A DNA stretch of 64,000 nt from Beroe forskalii (GCA_011033025.1 WFMF01000562.1:39488-103487), one strand, 5' to 3'. Numbered from the stretch's first letter, positions 1 through 12,824 are shown. The notes: generated from the letters alone by a model not told the origin. Made by a program: numbers and translations.

Positions 1-263
1 ATAAGCAAGGACCGCAACGGACAAAATAAGTTACGGAGCCACTTGAAGCAACAAAATAAAGAAGCGTTTAACTTTTAACCCCCCTCCCCCCATTCATAAA
101 AGAAATGACGCATTTACCCACCCCCACCTGTCTAACTAAGATTTTGTGCTTTTGCAGTAACCGGCAGTAATTAATGCTGCTGGAATTGGAATTGGAATTT
201 TTGGGAATTTATCGCCTCTATAACAACACAAAATATAATAGCCTGATTTAAATTCAAACTCAC

Positions 264-1607
264 CAAAGGTCTTTGCCATCCAAGATGGGTTTAAATCCAC
301 ATCCCTAGCTAGAACGTTGAACTCTGTTGTGAAACTGCTGTTTTGTTTCTGCAAGTACAATACACGATCATCACGGGGGTTCTGGAGTTCCTCAAGAAAA
401 TGCCGGAATTCAATTTGTCTGAGGGAAGAGAATAGGGGAATATTTAATGCGAATATTCCCTGCTTTTGAATACCTTAGGAGGTGTATTTATGTGGGATAA
501 AATTTCGGTATTTAAAATTTTGGTAAGTTGAAAATATGGGGATTTTTCAAGTCATTTCTATTGTTAACATATGATAATGACATCATTGTGAAATTTCATG
601 GTGTGTGAAGAAATGGGGATTTTTCTGAAAAATCCCCAAATTACAACCTTTTTAAATAAACCTCCTAAGGTAGTATTTCATGTATAAAATAGGAAGGTAT
701 GCCTTATATTTAACACTAGATATTTAAGGAATGCCTGAATAGGTATGTAATAATTTTTACAGCTTGATTTAGGATGGCATGAAAGGTACGTATGAGGTAT
801 TATATTAGGTCAATTTTGATTTGTATTTAATTTTCATAAGCATTCAATTTTTCAAAATTTGTGATAAAATTTTCCAAGGTAATTCTATGTTTCATCTAAC
901 ATATTTTTATCCCTCAAATAGGTTCTTGACAATTTGAAAACGTTTCATCGAAAAGTATAATTTGAAAGACTTTGTTCTAATTCAAGAAGTCTCAATTTTG
1001 TCTGTGACATTTTAATAATGTCCTGAAGGTAGGACAAATCATAGTAGCAGATTCATAAACTAACTTTTCAAACGGTAAAGTGAACTTAGAATTAAGGATT
1101 GCATCTGCCAATCCATTAGGAGTTATTGCGACTGTAACTTTTTCATTTGCCAGCTCAGATAACAGATATTCATCTGACTTCCATTTTGATAGAGCTGCCC
1201 AGTGATCCAAACAACCTGACTTTGTTTACAAAGGTTACTACTCTAGATTATTGATAACATAGCAATAAGCAATCAGGCAACTAGTCAATTTGGTGCTGAA
1301 CATAGGGAAATCAATGCTCATCCAGCACGATTTATGAACACAATATAGCCATAAAACGCCACAGTCAAGCAACATTCAAACATTCAATTACAATGTTACC
1401 ATAATACATCAGTAAATCACCTGTTATTTTGACAGGAATATTTTTCTGTACAAACTTGCGGTAGAAAGACAACACTTCCCCATCAGTAGACGGTGCAAAA
1501 ACAGATTCTATCTGAGTAGGAATGTAAAGCTCCGACAGGTCACTTGCAATATCCTTTAATTTAGATGATACATCAATGACAGAAACTGGGACGACATCAT
1601 CATTCAT
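264..1607 (-). CDS. JMJD7: JMJD7-like JmjC hydroxylase/lysyl endopeptidase, 5' exons (partial)
   Basis: Three minus-strand exons join in phase. Exon 1 is 1607-1421 (ATG at 1607, donor GTGATT), exon 2 is 1215-1065 (donor GTTAGT) and exon 3 is 418-264 (acceptor after CCCTCAG, donor GTGAGT). The joined protein is about 164 residues and follows the N-terminal half of animal JMJD7. Matches seen are VLSFYRKFVQKNIPVKI, then GCLDHWAALSKW, VTVAITPNGLADAIL, and VLYLQKQNSSF, in the family order. JMJD7 is an Fe(II)/2-oxoglutarate oxygenase that hydroxylates lysine in DRG GTPases; a protease activity on histone tails has also been described. The Fe-binding HxD...H half is not in the window and should lie beyond the left edge. 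In-frame codons continue 102 nt upstream of the chosen ATG, so an earlier start is possible, but this one gives the usual family N-terminal length. A 198-bp miniature transposon sits in intron 2. Confidence 0.88.
473..670. mobile_element. TA-flanked miniature inverted-repeat element, CCTTAG family (copy 1)
   Basis: The left end CCTTAGGAGGTGTATTTAT is mirrored by the right end AAATAAACCTCCTAAGG. Both ends are bordered by TA (471-472 and 671-672), as expected for a Tc1/mariner or pogo type target duplication. It has no coding capacity. It lies in intron 2 of the JMJD7-like gene and contains an ATGATAATGACATCAT motif that recurs in the window. Confidence 0.75.
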
Positions 1608-2769
1608 TCTCAGATTTATTGAATTAATTTTAATTAAGAAATATCTGATGAAACTTTGATTCATTATTTCATAATTAGATTCCAATATACAATTGATTGT
1701 AGCGGACATTCTACAACATAGGTCGTGATATAATTGATTAAATAGGCGGTTTTAATGCTTGATAGGATTTATATCCATATTATGACGCTTGTGCAGAGTA
1801 GCTAAGAGATTGCCATACTTTGCCTTGATATGATTTAACAGATTTAAATTTGCTGATCGCTTCATCATATAATATTCTGAATGCTACTTGCACTATCGTG
1901 TTTGATATTTTTCGACCAAGATCACCTTTCTTTGCTTAAACCGTTCAAAATTTATGGCACTATATTGCCTGTCATATTATGATTATTAAGCCATCTGCGA
2001 GATTCAAATCTGTCAAGTTAAAAGTTTAGTGCGATGAGCACTGAGCAACTTATCAACTTATTATGTTGAATTGATCATGACAATCTTGGCCACCACAAGT
2101 ACTTAGGTTTACTATATAGAGGCAATCTTCACATATCACTATTTGCTTCGTCAATAAATAGAATTGTTCTTAATTAATATTAAAATATTTTATGATAATG
2201 AATAAATATCAAGAAGTTTTAACATAACAAATTTAATAATTACACTCCTCGTGCAATATGCAAAATAATTTGCACGTTCAGCCTCACCATATTGTGCAAT
2301 TATTTCAATTATCGCGTTCCCAGGAATACTTTTACTGTATATTAATGACCTAGTCTTAATAATACCTAGCTTTGATTTCTAGTTTTCAAGACAACTTGAA
2401 AATAAATTTCTTTATTTCAATTCAACAAATAATTTATTTCAATTCTGGGCATTGAACAAAACTTAAATACGTGGAGGGAGGAGATATAGAGTCAAAGAAA
2501 TAACAACATTCCTGGAAAAGGACAATATTTTCTTGGGTGTTTTCCTTGAAACAGACTAGACTATTATTTCTGCCAACTTGCCTCTGAAAAACATTCCTAT
2601 GTTTCATGATAAAAAAGAATGCCTTTTGCCCATGCTAGAAACATCATTAAATTCCAACAAAATCTGAAATTTCATGAACTGTTTGTCATTTGAAACGAAC
2701 TATCCATAGACACTGTTCATGTCATATGAACTTGGAATTTAGATGATAGATTCAAATGAATCATGGAGT
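1608..2769. other. Intergenic spacer between JMJD7-like and cyclin H genes
   Basis: AT-rich spacer between the start of the JMJD7-like gene and the end of cyclin H, both on the minus strand. It should contain the JMJD7-like promoter and the cyclin H 3' UTR. An AATAGGCGGTTTTAA motif at about 1740 recurs at about 10646. I see no further exon. Confidence 0.5.
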
Positions 2770-4032
2770 TCATCCATTGGTTGCATTTGTTTCCATGTCG
2801 TCAACAGTTTTTCTTCTTTTGGAGACCCTGCCTTCCTGTTGGTTTTCATCAGCAGAGTCTTCTTCTCCATCAGATTCCAAATGCTTTCCTATTGAATGAC
2901 ACTTCTGTTCTAATTCCTGTGATAAAATTACACTTTCGTTACATTGACCCAAGCAAGGCAATTTTTTTCCTTACATCGCTATACTGTATTTCCTTACATC
3001 ACGATACTGTACTACTAAGCACTAATGCTTATAACACTAAGTGAAGTGGAGGAATATTTTGAAGGTCCTTTGAATTTAACATTTTACTGTGTAGACAAAT
3101 GAAAAATAACCATGGTACTCCAGGATAAATTACAGAATGTATAGATCATTAACAAGTTAAATTTACAATCTACAGAGTAGTATTTGGTTAGGTATGTGCC
3201 TACTGCCTAGTTTCATGCAGACCAAACAAAGAAACAATTGCCAAATATGTGAAAATAGCCAATATTAAGATTACCTACATAAAAATGAAGATTTTTGCTG
3301 AAATTCAACCCATTACATCAATCAAATGATTATGGGACATGGGTGACAATGCTAAATTTAATGTCCCCACTATTGCTGAGCATTAGTGTCACATCAGAAG
3401 TATACTATTAACCTTGAGTTTTGTACTTGTTATTTGAAACTTGTAGTTCATCTGCAAATGTTTTCTGATATCTGATATAACTTGAAGCAATTTATCCAAC
3501 ATAGAATCCTCAGATGTTAATGACTTAACATAGTCACTGATATCAAGATTATTCTGTTCAGCACTGTAAAAGTAGAATTTAGTGCAAGATTATAATTCAG
3601 CACATGATTCATTGAATTGTTATTACATACATAACATAGGACTTACATACTGTAGCCTTGAAACTTTGAAAGCCAGTAACAGTTTCAATATAACTGAAAA
3701 TCAATGATGAACCACAAAACACAATGTTATCCTGAACACATACCTATAAACTAATGAAGCAAGGGCAATTTGAGATGGGCTATATAGTAATGTTACATCT
3801 GTCAATATTGCATCATTGATGAAAGACAAAGCATGCTTCCTGAGTATATCTACCCTTTCATTTCCATACAAACTTTTCAGTTCAATGAAAAATCCATCAA
3901 GTGGACGATATGAATTATAAACAGTTAGTGAGTAATCTAAAGCCTCCATCAAAAGAAATTCATTGCTCAATATGAATGATCCTGTCTCGTACCGTAAGCT
4001 TTCTTCTAACATTGAAACAAACTGGTCAATAC
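2770..4032 (-). CDS. CCNH: Cyclin H, C-terminal three exons (partial)
   Basis: Minus-strand exons 4032-3744, 3563-3413 and 2916-2770 join in phase and end at a stop. The first covers the end of cyclin box 1 and much of box 2: YNSYRPLDGFFIELKSLYG and LLYSPSQIALASLVY align with the family's HNPYRPFEGF...LLYTPSQIAL. The second (AEQNNLDISDYV...) fits the C-terminal helices. The third starts ELEQKCHSIG and ends in an acidic then KRRK-containing tail, as in cyclin H. Cyclin H pairs with CDK7 and MAT1 in the CDK-activating kinase, which is part of TFIIH. About 195 residues are present of a usual 320 or so. The exon at 4032 starts in phase 1, so upstream exons must exist. I could not find them between 4.03 and 7 kb; they may be short, divergent or further upstream. 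Confidence 0.88.
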
Positions 4033-4126
4033 CTGCAAAACCATTTGTAGAAAGATGGTTCATATAGAACAATAGAATTTTGATACTAAATAATATAATC
4101 ATTCTTTTATAAACATTATATCATCA

Positions 4127-4335
4127 CCAGAGTCCAGGCACTACTTTAATCCGATACATGCTTTGGGAGCCTGGGAAAAATTTGTCAGAAACAAAGGAGA
4201 GGGATGGGTTTCCAAATGGCGTTGGTTGCTGAAAGGGGGCCGAGGCTTTGATGATTTCAAAAAATTTAAAATTATATATTACAGTGATTCTGTAATCTGG
4301 TGAGCTGTGTTTGATGGTTGGTTCTTCTGCCTTGT
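4127..4335. repeat. Dispersed repeat, copy A
   Basis: Starts ACCAGAGTCCAGG, contains TTTCCAAATGGCGTTGGTT, and ends around TTACAGTGATTCTG. The same blocks in the same order recur at about 5268-5440, with substitutions and small indels. It lies upstream of the cyclin H exons, probably in an intron. The element class is not recognised. Confidence 0.6.
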
Positions 4336-5267
4336 CTCTCTCATGCAAGTATAAAGACTAGCTTATACAGGGTGTTTCGAGTCTCGTGTCTAGAAAGTAA
4401 ATTTTTATTGCTGAGTTTATAGAGGAGCAAATGTTTGATTTTCGTTTTGTATGTGTCAAGAAGGGTCCCTCATTTGATTTTCCAATGTTTTTGGAAAATT
4501 ATATTGGATTTCAAATAAATTTGGGCTTTACCAAAATCAAGCCACGAAAATTGTCAATATTTACTACAAAAATAACCAAAAATGAGGTCGATCATTATTT
4601 TTCAAGAATCGAGTAAATATTATGTATTTATATTGCTGATTACCACTTTTCTAACAAAACTCAAATGGGCAAGTGAACTAGTTATTCTTAGTATCATTTG
4701 AAATGATTGATTTATAAGTATTACTACTTCTTCCTCAGCAGCTCTTACAAACAACAACCAAAAATACATTATGTCATTGTGTAATGGATGATGACTAATA
4801 GGCAGATATTAATTTTCATAAACTAGATGAGAGCTATAGAATATAACTGGGCAACCTCATTCCAATGATCACTCATACAATAATGATAACTCAGCTAGGT
4901 GTTATTTTCAGATGGGATAAATGATTAATAGGAGATAATGATGAGAAATTTGGGTATTTTCCATGTCATAAAACCTTTAATACTATTTAATTGGTTTTTA
5001 TTCTGAAATTTAAATTTAAATTATTTATCTTAAATTATGATTTTAATTTTAATTATTCTATTTATTTCTGACAGCAAATGGTTAAACTTTATTGCGCAAT
5101 AAACTGTACCTATTTCCTCAAATTGTTAATTTGATTTTAATTACTGTTGAAACAAAGGTGGTACCAAGTTGCAAACCATTTGTAGCCGCAATGGTTCAGT
5201 TTAGAGAAATTAAATACCAGGTTATTATCTGCTGTCTTTTCAGTTTTATAATCTTTGCATTTATTAC

Positions 5268-5440
5268 CAGAGTCCAGGAACATTACTTTAAGAACAGCTT
5301 TTCATCCTGAGAAAAATTGGTAAGCAACAATAGGAGAGGGATTTGGGGTTTCCAAATGGCGTTGGTTCATTCCTAGTACTATTAGGTTTGATGTTAATCA
5401 AAAATTTAAAATTGTCATTACAGTGATTCTGTTAATATGG
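5268..5440. repeat. Dispersed repeat, copy B
   Basis: Second copy of the repeat at 4127-4335, in the same orientation, sharing ACCAGAGTCCAGG, TTTCCAAATGGCGTTGGTT and AAAATTTAAAATTGTCATTA-type blocks. Confidence 0.6.
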
Positions 5441-7009
5441 TGTAATGTGCTACTAAATGTAAACTTATTTGTTGTGTGACTTATTTGTTTTATTCTGTGT
5501 TTTAGTGCAAAGTATAAACAAGCACATGCCAAGTATATAAAATCAGAATGAAAATAAAATAGTACTGTGTGAGCATCAATTAATGTCAAACGCAAGGAAA
5601 CATTTCCATTGCACAGAGGGAGTAAATTTTCATAGTACTAATGGATGGGTAAGTGCCTAACCATGGTGAACTCAGTGTACAGCATGTTAAACAAGGAATC
5701 AAAACTGAGGGGCTCCATGCAGGCCATTGCTATAGTGAAAAATGTGATTATACAGCCAAGATTTAGATTAAAAGTAAAGAACAGCTAAGTTTCCTGCAAA
5801 ATTCAAAGGCTTATTGCTTCTGTAGGTTACTTGAAATAAGCATTTAACAAGGGTTATCTTTAATGCTGATAATATTAGCTAAGGGAGGGGGCTTCCCATG
5901 CAGACAAGGGGAGGGAGGGGAATGAAATGGCCTCATGAATTGATATTATATTTGGGGAAAAATTGAAAAAAGGGAAGTGAATTTGCTTCATTTCCTACTT
6001 GCATATTTAAGACATGATTGACACCGTAATTCCACGATTAATTTAAGAATTATCCAGTAGTATAGCTTCAAATCCAGAAAGCCTGTCAAACGCAAATTAT
6101 TATATTATGAATTCTCATTCAAAATATATAATTTGCTAAATTTAGATTAACTAAATATATAAATTTTAAATTTACTTTGATCCAGTTTAAAATCTTTTAA
6201 CATGTACACAAGTCTACATAAATAATATAATTTATTATCGCATAATAGCATAATTAATTACTGGCCTTTGTAAACGTGGATAATGACTATTATGTGTGTC
6301 TTTGATTAGGAGCTGTAATTTGTAACAGTCAACTGCTGAATTTGACTGATTTTTCTCCAATTTAGATTAACTAAATATATAATTCGGCCAACAGATTGGA
6401 ACGAGTATAAATCACAATGTTAGAATCTTGAGATCGTTCAACTTTCTCGAACTTTCATTCAACTGTAGGCTGTTGGATTTCGTTTGAATCGTAGGCATAA
6501 GTTGTCATCATTATTTTGTCTGGACTTATATCCGCTTTATTCCTGACCTCCGTAATTCATTTTGACTTTGGCGATACGGCGATGCAATCATGGCATGGAC
6601 TTGCTACTAGTTTTACCACTGATATTTTGATCCCACTGGTCGTGTTTTTCTCAAGTCTCAATCCTGGCCTTTTAGACATCTGGCATTTGTTGTGCGACGG
6701 AAGTTTCAATTTTCATTCTTTCGTTACAAGAAAATTACTGCATACCTTTAGTATTTTTCGGTCAAAACACGCGTTGAGCCTTTGAATTTCTGTTTTTTAG
6801 ACAGGAAAGGATGATATCTGTTTTTCACGGTAGCTTTCTGTGAATTTATTGTCGGACAAAATGCAGCCATATGATATTTTAGTATTTTTATTCAATTTAC
6901 TAAACGTTGATGTTTTCGAAAGGCCTGTTCGCTTTTTTGGGTCAATTTCTAAATGTACAAATCTCTATGCAAACATCAAATATATTGAAGACTGAAGTAT
7001 TGACACCAT
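5441..7009. other. AT-rich non-coding stretch
   Basis: No exon with convincing splice sites was found. The 6516-6785 plus-strand reading frame opens on TTG and shows no recognisable domain. A TTTAGATTAACTAAATATAT block occurs twice (about 6139 and 6361). The missing cyclin H N-terminal exons may lie here, but I could not see them. Confidence 0.35.
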
Positions 7010-8770
7010 TCTGACACCACTTCCATGTCTACTAAAAAGTGTTGACACCACTTCAATCTGACACCACTTTCATGCCAATCTGAAAGTTTTGGCACCACTT
7101 CAATCTGACACCACTTCCGTATCCATCAAAAGGTATTGCCACCACTTATCAACAAAGCAACAATTCTGAGATTATAGCTGAAGTTCTGACATGAAGCCTG
7201 AGCACTATCGAGCTATCAGCATTCAGCGTTGTGAAGTACAGTTAATTTCATGCTTAGCGACTATGCGAACTATTTCTTTTGTCATTTTGGATACACTGAG
7301 AATATGAAAAGGAGATAATTGCAACGCAGCTTTACAATTTCAGAGTATGACTTGCATTGTTATGTGTAACAAAAGAAGAAAATCTAAAACATCTGCAATG
7401 GAAAGCTTGCCTACATGTTTTCTCGATTTGAATTGTTGTCATATTATCTAACGGAATTTCGCTCGAAAGTTTGTTTGTGCTGACATAGCTTCATTCCGGG
7501 GATGCCGACACTGCATTACTGAAACATTCTGATATCAGTCACTCCTCATAGTACATTTTTTCACCCTGACACCACTCCGCCCTGACACCACTCCAGGCAC
7601 TCCACTCTGACACCACGCCGCCCTGACACCACTCCGCACTGACACCACTCCGCCCTGACACCACTCCGCCCTGACACCACTCCGCCCTGACACCACTCTA
7701 CCCTGACACCACTCCACTCTGACACCACTCCACTTTGACACCACTCCACTCTGACACCACTCCGCACTGACACCACTCCGCCCTGACACCACTCCGCCCT
7801 GACACCACTCCGCCCTGACACCACTCTACTCTGACACCACTCCACTCTGACACCACTCCACTTTGACACCACTCCACTCTGACACCACTCCGCACTGACA
7901 CCACTCCGCCCTGACACCACTCCGCCCTGACACCACTCCACTCTGACACCACTCTACTCTGACACCACTCTACTCTGACACCACTCTACTCTGACACCAC
8001 TCCACTCTGACACCACTCCACTCTGACACCACTCCACTCTGACACCACTCCACCCTGACACCACTCCACTCTGACACCACTCTACTCTGACACCACTCCA
8101 CTCTGACACCACTCCACTCTGACACCTCTCCACTCTGACACTACTCCGCCCTGACACCACTCCACTCTGACACCACGCCGCCCTGACACCACTCCGCACT
8201 GACACCACTCCACCCTGACACAACTCCGCCCTGACACCACTCTACTCTGACACCACTCTACTCTGACACCACTCCACTTTGACACCACTCCACTCTGACA
8301 CCACTCCGCCCTGACACCACTCTACTCTGACACCACTCCACTCTGACACCACTCCACTCTGACACCTCTCCGCCCTGACACCTCTCCGCCCTGACACCAC
8401 TCGACTCCGACACCACTCCACTCTGACACCATTCTAATCTGACACCACTCCACTCTGAAACCACTCAACCTTGACAATATTTCTATCTGGCACCTTTCCA
8501 CTCTGACATCACTGTCCTTTTACACCAATTCGCCTTGACACCTCTTTGTTCTGACACCGCTTCACTCTGACGACTGACACCACTTGAAACCACATCACTC
8601 TGACACCACTCCACTCTGATACCTCTTCCTCTTGACACCACTTCACGACTCACGTTGACACCACTCAACTCTGACACCACTTCATGTGAAGTGGTGTGAG
8701 AGTAAAGTGGTATCAAAGTGACACCACTTTTTTTACCATGACCACCAATATCCTCTGACACCACCCCACA
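7010..8770. repeat. Minisatellite, 16-bp unit with TGACACCACTCC core
   Basis: Dense tandem array from about 7561 to 8500. Units run CTGACACCACTCCACT or CTGACACCACTCCGCC. Degenerate units flank it at 7010-7140 and 8500-8770. Because 16 is not a multiple of 3 and the unit lacks minus-strand stops, all three minus frames stay open. Each encodes a 16-residue period such as EWCQSGVVSEWSGVRV. These frames are a by-product of the repeat, not genes. Confidence 0.95.
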
Positions 8771-8792
8771 GTTTGCAACTCGACTTCACGAT

Positions 8793-9802
8793 GGCCCGTA
8801 TGCAATGTAAGTAACTAGCTAGTAGTTACTAGGTAGTGACTAGGTAGTGACTCACTAGCTAGTGGTTACTAGGTAGTGACTAGGTAGTGACTAGGTAGTG
8901 ACTACTAGGTACTAGGTAGAGGCTCAATTGGATTTAGTTCTACTTTTTTAATTCTATTTTTTAAGAATACTTTCAGGTTAAAATCATTTTTCCTTCAGTT
9001 CGAAAAATACAAATTAATTATTAAAAAATTCATAATTAATTCCAGCAGCGTCCAAAAATTACAGTTTACCGTCAAAAATTCTAAAAATAGGTACAAATCA
9101 TTGGTAGAAAGCTCGTTTAAAAATAATTTTTTTCTTCTTGACGAAAATTAGCAATTAAATATTCAAAAATTCATAATTAATTCTAGCAGCGTCCAAAAAT
9201 TACAGTTTTACCGTCAAAAAATTCTAAAAATAGGTACAAATCATTGGTAGAAATTATGAATTTTTGAATATTTAATTGCTAATTTTCGTCAAGAAGAAAA
9301 AATTATTTTTAAACGAGCTTTCTACCAATGATTTGTACCCATCTTTAGAATTTTTTGACGGTAAAACTGTAATTTTTGGACGCTTCTAGAATTAATTATG
9401 AATTTTTGAATATTTAATTGCTAATTTTCGTCAAGAAGAAAAACTTATTTTTAAACGAGCTTTCTACCAATGATTTGTACCCATCTTTAGAATTTTTTGA
9501 CGGTAAAACTGTAATTTTTGGACGCTGCTGGAATTAATTATGAATTTTTTAATAATTAATTTGTACTTTTCGAATTGAAGGAAAAATGATTTTAACCTGA
9601 AAGTATTCTTAAAAAATAGAATTAAAAAGTAGAACTAAACCCAATAAATTTCAACACTGAATTGTATATTTAGCTGGAATTGAGCCTCACCTAGTACCTA
9701 GTAGTCACTACCTAGTCACTACCTAGTAACCACTAGCTAGTGAGTCACTACCTAGTCACTACCTAGTAACTACTAGCTAGTTACTTACATTGCATACGGG
9801 CC
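8793..9802. mobile_element. 1.0-kb foldback (palindromic) element
   Basis: The left end GGCCCGTATGCAATGTAAGT is mirrored exactly by the right end ACTTACATTGCATACGGGCC. The two arms, about 480 bp each, stay complementary to a centre near 9250-9260. The outer part of each arm holds short repeats of ACTAGGTAGTG. The inner part holds a block of about 140 bp, repeated twice per arm, containing AGCGTCCAAAAATTACAG. There is no reading frame. No clear target duplication is visible at the ends. Confidence 0.88.
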
Positions 9803-9890
9803 TATATCTGAGTTCTGACCCTACATGTCACGCACTCCTTCATGAGTCCCTCCACCGGACACGTTCACCCGGATTGCAACTCACAAAATA

Positions 9891-10506
9891 CCTTAGTACA
9901 TGAAATTAAGTAAGCAGAAAATTAAGCACTCCAGCCGCCAAAAATGCTTAATTTGATGTAACGTAGTAATGTGCTTTCTTAATTAAATGGTCCGACATTA
10001 AATGCGTTCTTAATTTATTTCAGAACCAAATCAAAACGTGCACCGCGCATATTTAATCATGTCATTAGATAAACAGGTAATCAGACAAAGTAGACACACA
10101 CGCACGAGCAATCTCCAAGTTTCTTCTGGTTTCTTTAAAACAGAAGAAGGAAGGAAGATAATAATCAATGGGTGGAAGGGAGCTGGTATTCTCAGAGCGA
10201 TTCAGGAGTGTAGGAATCCATCAGTAGACCAGCTACTAGATCCGTTCTCAAACGTTCAAATTTGTGATTAAGAATTTAAGAAGCCCAATAAATCATTATA
10301 TTTACTTTTGTTATTCTACTTAAATGAAAATGGACTCATTCTTACTGCCTAAATTAAACTCGAATTAATTACGTGCAGGAAATTAAGAAAGCATAAAATA
10401 AAGTAGCATAAAATTAAGCACTGGGGTCACAAAAAAATGCTTAATTTGGTGCTGCGTAATATTGTGCCTTCTTAATTTTCGGAGATCTTAATTTCCTGTA
10501 CTAAGG
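9891..10506. mobile_element. TA-flanked element with CCTTAGTACA ends (CCTTAG family, copy 2)
   Basis: CCTTAGTACATGAAATTAAG at the left and CTTAATTTCCTGTACTAAGG at the right form terminal inverted repeats. They are bordered by TA at 9889-9890 and 10507-10508. Inner blocks around AAAATGCTTAATTTG are also repeated. The ends match three other elements in this window. It contains the 10038-10271 reading frame. Confidence 0.82.
10038..10271 (+). pseudogene. Possible transposase C-terminal remnant
   Basis: 77-residue frame inside the TA-flanked element. The stretch IIINGWKGAGILRAIQECRN followed by a DPFS motif vaguely recalls the segment after the catalytic core of pogo/Tigger-type transposases (a GW..AGI pattern). 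A TTTATTTCAG acceptor-like site lies just upstream. The catalytic DDE/D residues are absent. TA target duplications would fit such an origin. This is resemblance only and may be chance. Confidence 0.25.
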
Positions 10507-11004
10507 TATAACAAAGGACAATTACCATCTTCCCCAACAATGAGTCCCTAATCAAATCACACTTGATGCGCCGCAAGGTGTGATTAGATTACATGTTAAA
10601 TATCCAGAGTCCTCTTTGCGGTTATACGGGCTTCAGACGACAAATAGGCGGTTTTAAGTCAACTATTTCCTACTTCCAACTCTGATAATGACGTCATCAC
10701 TTCCCACATGATATCCTGACTCGACAGATCTATATTTTCCATGATTTTATTAAGATCTATAATATTATACGTAGGACCATGTTTTATCTATCGTATATAT
10801 TTTCCACTTCTGGCTCGGCTCCATAATAACATGCGTGTGTGTTTGTGTGTCCCAGGACACAAAATATAAAATGGAAATTGTTATTTTTAGCACCATAAAT
10901 AACACCTCAAGGCCCTAGCACTTGATCATATATAATTTGTAATAATTTCTGGCTCGAATAATATTAACTAGGAAGTCATATGAAAACCCGACGATTGAGT
11001 TGCG

Positions 11005-11778
11005 TTATATAATACGTTGAAATTGTTTTACGCAGCCACAGGATTTTGTTTCCGTATTTGATGTTTCGCAAGCACCATGAACTCTTTTCTCTTTCTCTTT
11101 GTTGTGAGGTGACATGAACTTCAATGAGTTTGCCGGTTTTCTTTCTGTTGTGGATGAAGTAATTTCTGTAATTTATTGATAAAATTTGACAGGAATTAGG
11201 TTATTTTTTACTTTAGTCTGTACTTCGGTAACCATGAATTCAATTGATATTAATTTACCGTCAAAACATTTCCTTGTGGTCGCTGGGACCGTGTACAGAG
11301 TGTGAACTGTGCTTGCAGTAACTTTTTATGCAAAGTGAAGTGGTTGCAGTGACTTTGTGTGGAAAGTTAAGTGACGACAGCAGTCCTTATTTTCACAGGC
11401 TTCCACCCCTAGAAACAAAAGTGTCAAACTCGGGCTGCCTTGCCATCTTTTTACATGTATCAAGTTCACTTCCAGAGCAACGTCATCACAATAGATAAAC
11501 GGTTAAGATTGCGTCATTATCATAGCACAATGTAGTAAGTTAATGACGTTCTACTTTTCCGCGCACGGACAAGCTCTGTTCTAGAGCAAAGTCTGCAATG
11601 AATCACCCGGACTTGAACCGTATATATTCATCACACTTACGTCATCCTTTCCAAGAGAGTCCGTAGAATTTACTGCATGTTCGTATTCAGACAAGGTTCC
11701 TGCTGGAAGAAGTAAAACCACCGCGGATCTGCTAAATCGGGCGTTTCTCTTTGTTCTTCTGACTTCTGACTTGGGCAT
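11005..11778 (-). CDS. Candidate small two-or-more-exon gene, function unknown
   Basis: A minus-strand first exon at 11778-11641 starts with ATG and reads MPKSEVRRTKRNARFSRSAV then a Leu-rich stretch. It ends in phase 0 at a consensus donor GTAAGT (46 codons). Downstream, an acceptor after AATTACAG at 11166 opens a 53-codon frame to a stop at 11005. That frame is Ser/Thr/Lys-rich with CETSNTETKSCGC near its end. The two do not join directly in phase (0 versus 1), so a missing exon or a wrong boundary is likely. No family is recognised. The first exon is the better supported part. Confidence 0.33.
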
Positions 11779-12824
11779 GTTACTAGAATACTATAGGTTT
11801 ACGCTGTCTGAAAACAGATTTAACTGGTTTGATACTTTTCTGTGTTCTTCAAACTTCTCGCATGAGCAAAGTTACTGCAAAGCTGCAATACTGGGTTGAT
11901 ATAGTTTTTCAGTTAGTCTCAAAACAGTTTTTACATCGGTTCAATACTTCTGACTATTATTCACGTTTCACTTCAGACTTGAGCATGTTACTGCAATACC
12001 CTGTGTTAGATAAAGCTGTTTTCGCTGGTATGAACTCTGAAAGATGTTTTTATCGGTTTAAAGTTGTTCTCAACTTCTGACTTTAGTTTGTCACTGGGCA
12101 ATATAGGTTTTCGCTGGTCTAACTTCAGTTTTTGCCGGTTTTATACAAGTTTCGTTGGTCCATGCCAGATTGATACACGCCTTAAATCACAGCGGTCATT
12201 GATCAATTGGTTCCTATTTCCTAATTCCCGACAGCTGACAACAGTAATCACTGTGCGGTTCCAAGAGTGGTCAGTGAACCCTGACAACAGCTGCCAACTC
12301 TGACAACAGCTGACAACGGCTGACAAGTTCAATAAGGGCACGCCTCACTTCCTTGCGACATATATTCCGCTCTTCTGGTTTCTATTTTCGTTAGTTTCTA
12401 CTCAGTACTTCTGTCGTTAACTACCCAACTTTCACTAAATTCCCGAATATATCACGGAACTATCAGCTTGATCGTTGACAGGTAGCTACCTCACTTTCCA
12501 ACTTTCACCAAATGCCCGAATAAATACTTAAGATAAGTTGATAGGTAGCTGGTATCGTTTACAATTCTCTCGCTATGGTTACGCGATGCACTTTCTGTGA
12601 TAAATAAAGACTGTTCGACAAGTCCCGCAGCATAGTCCGTCCAAGTGCCATTAAATTTAAATTGACCTGAATTGATATGTACTAACAGATTTATAAACAG
12701 TTAACAGTAACACATTGCGTGGATATCACCTCCATGGTTGGGAGATGACGTCATTATCATAGCTTAAAATGGTACGTTACTGACGTTAAGCAGTCTATTA
12801 TTTTGCCCGGAATTATCGTATTAA

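Noticed and set aside
6516-6785. 89-codon plus-strand frame
   Set aside because: Opens on TTG, not ATG, and shows no domain or neighbouring exon.
7535-8464. Overlapping minus-strand frames with EWCQSGVV-type repeats
   Set aside because: Produced by a 16-bp repeat without stop codons in any minus frame; no start context, splice site or composition of a real protein.
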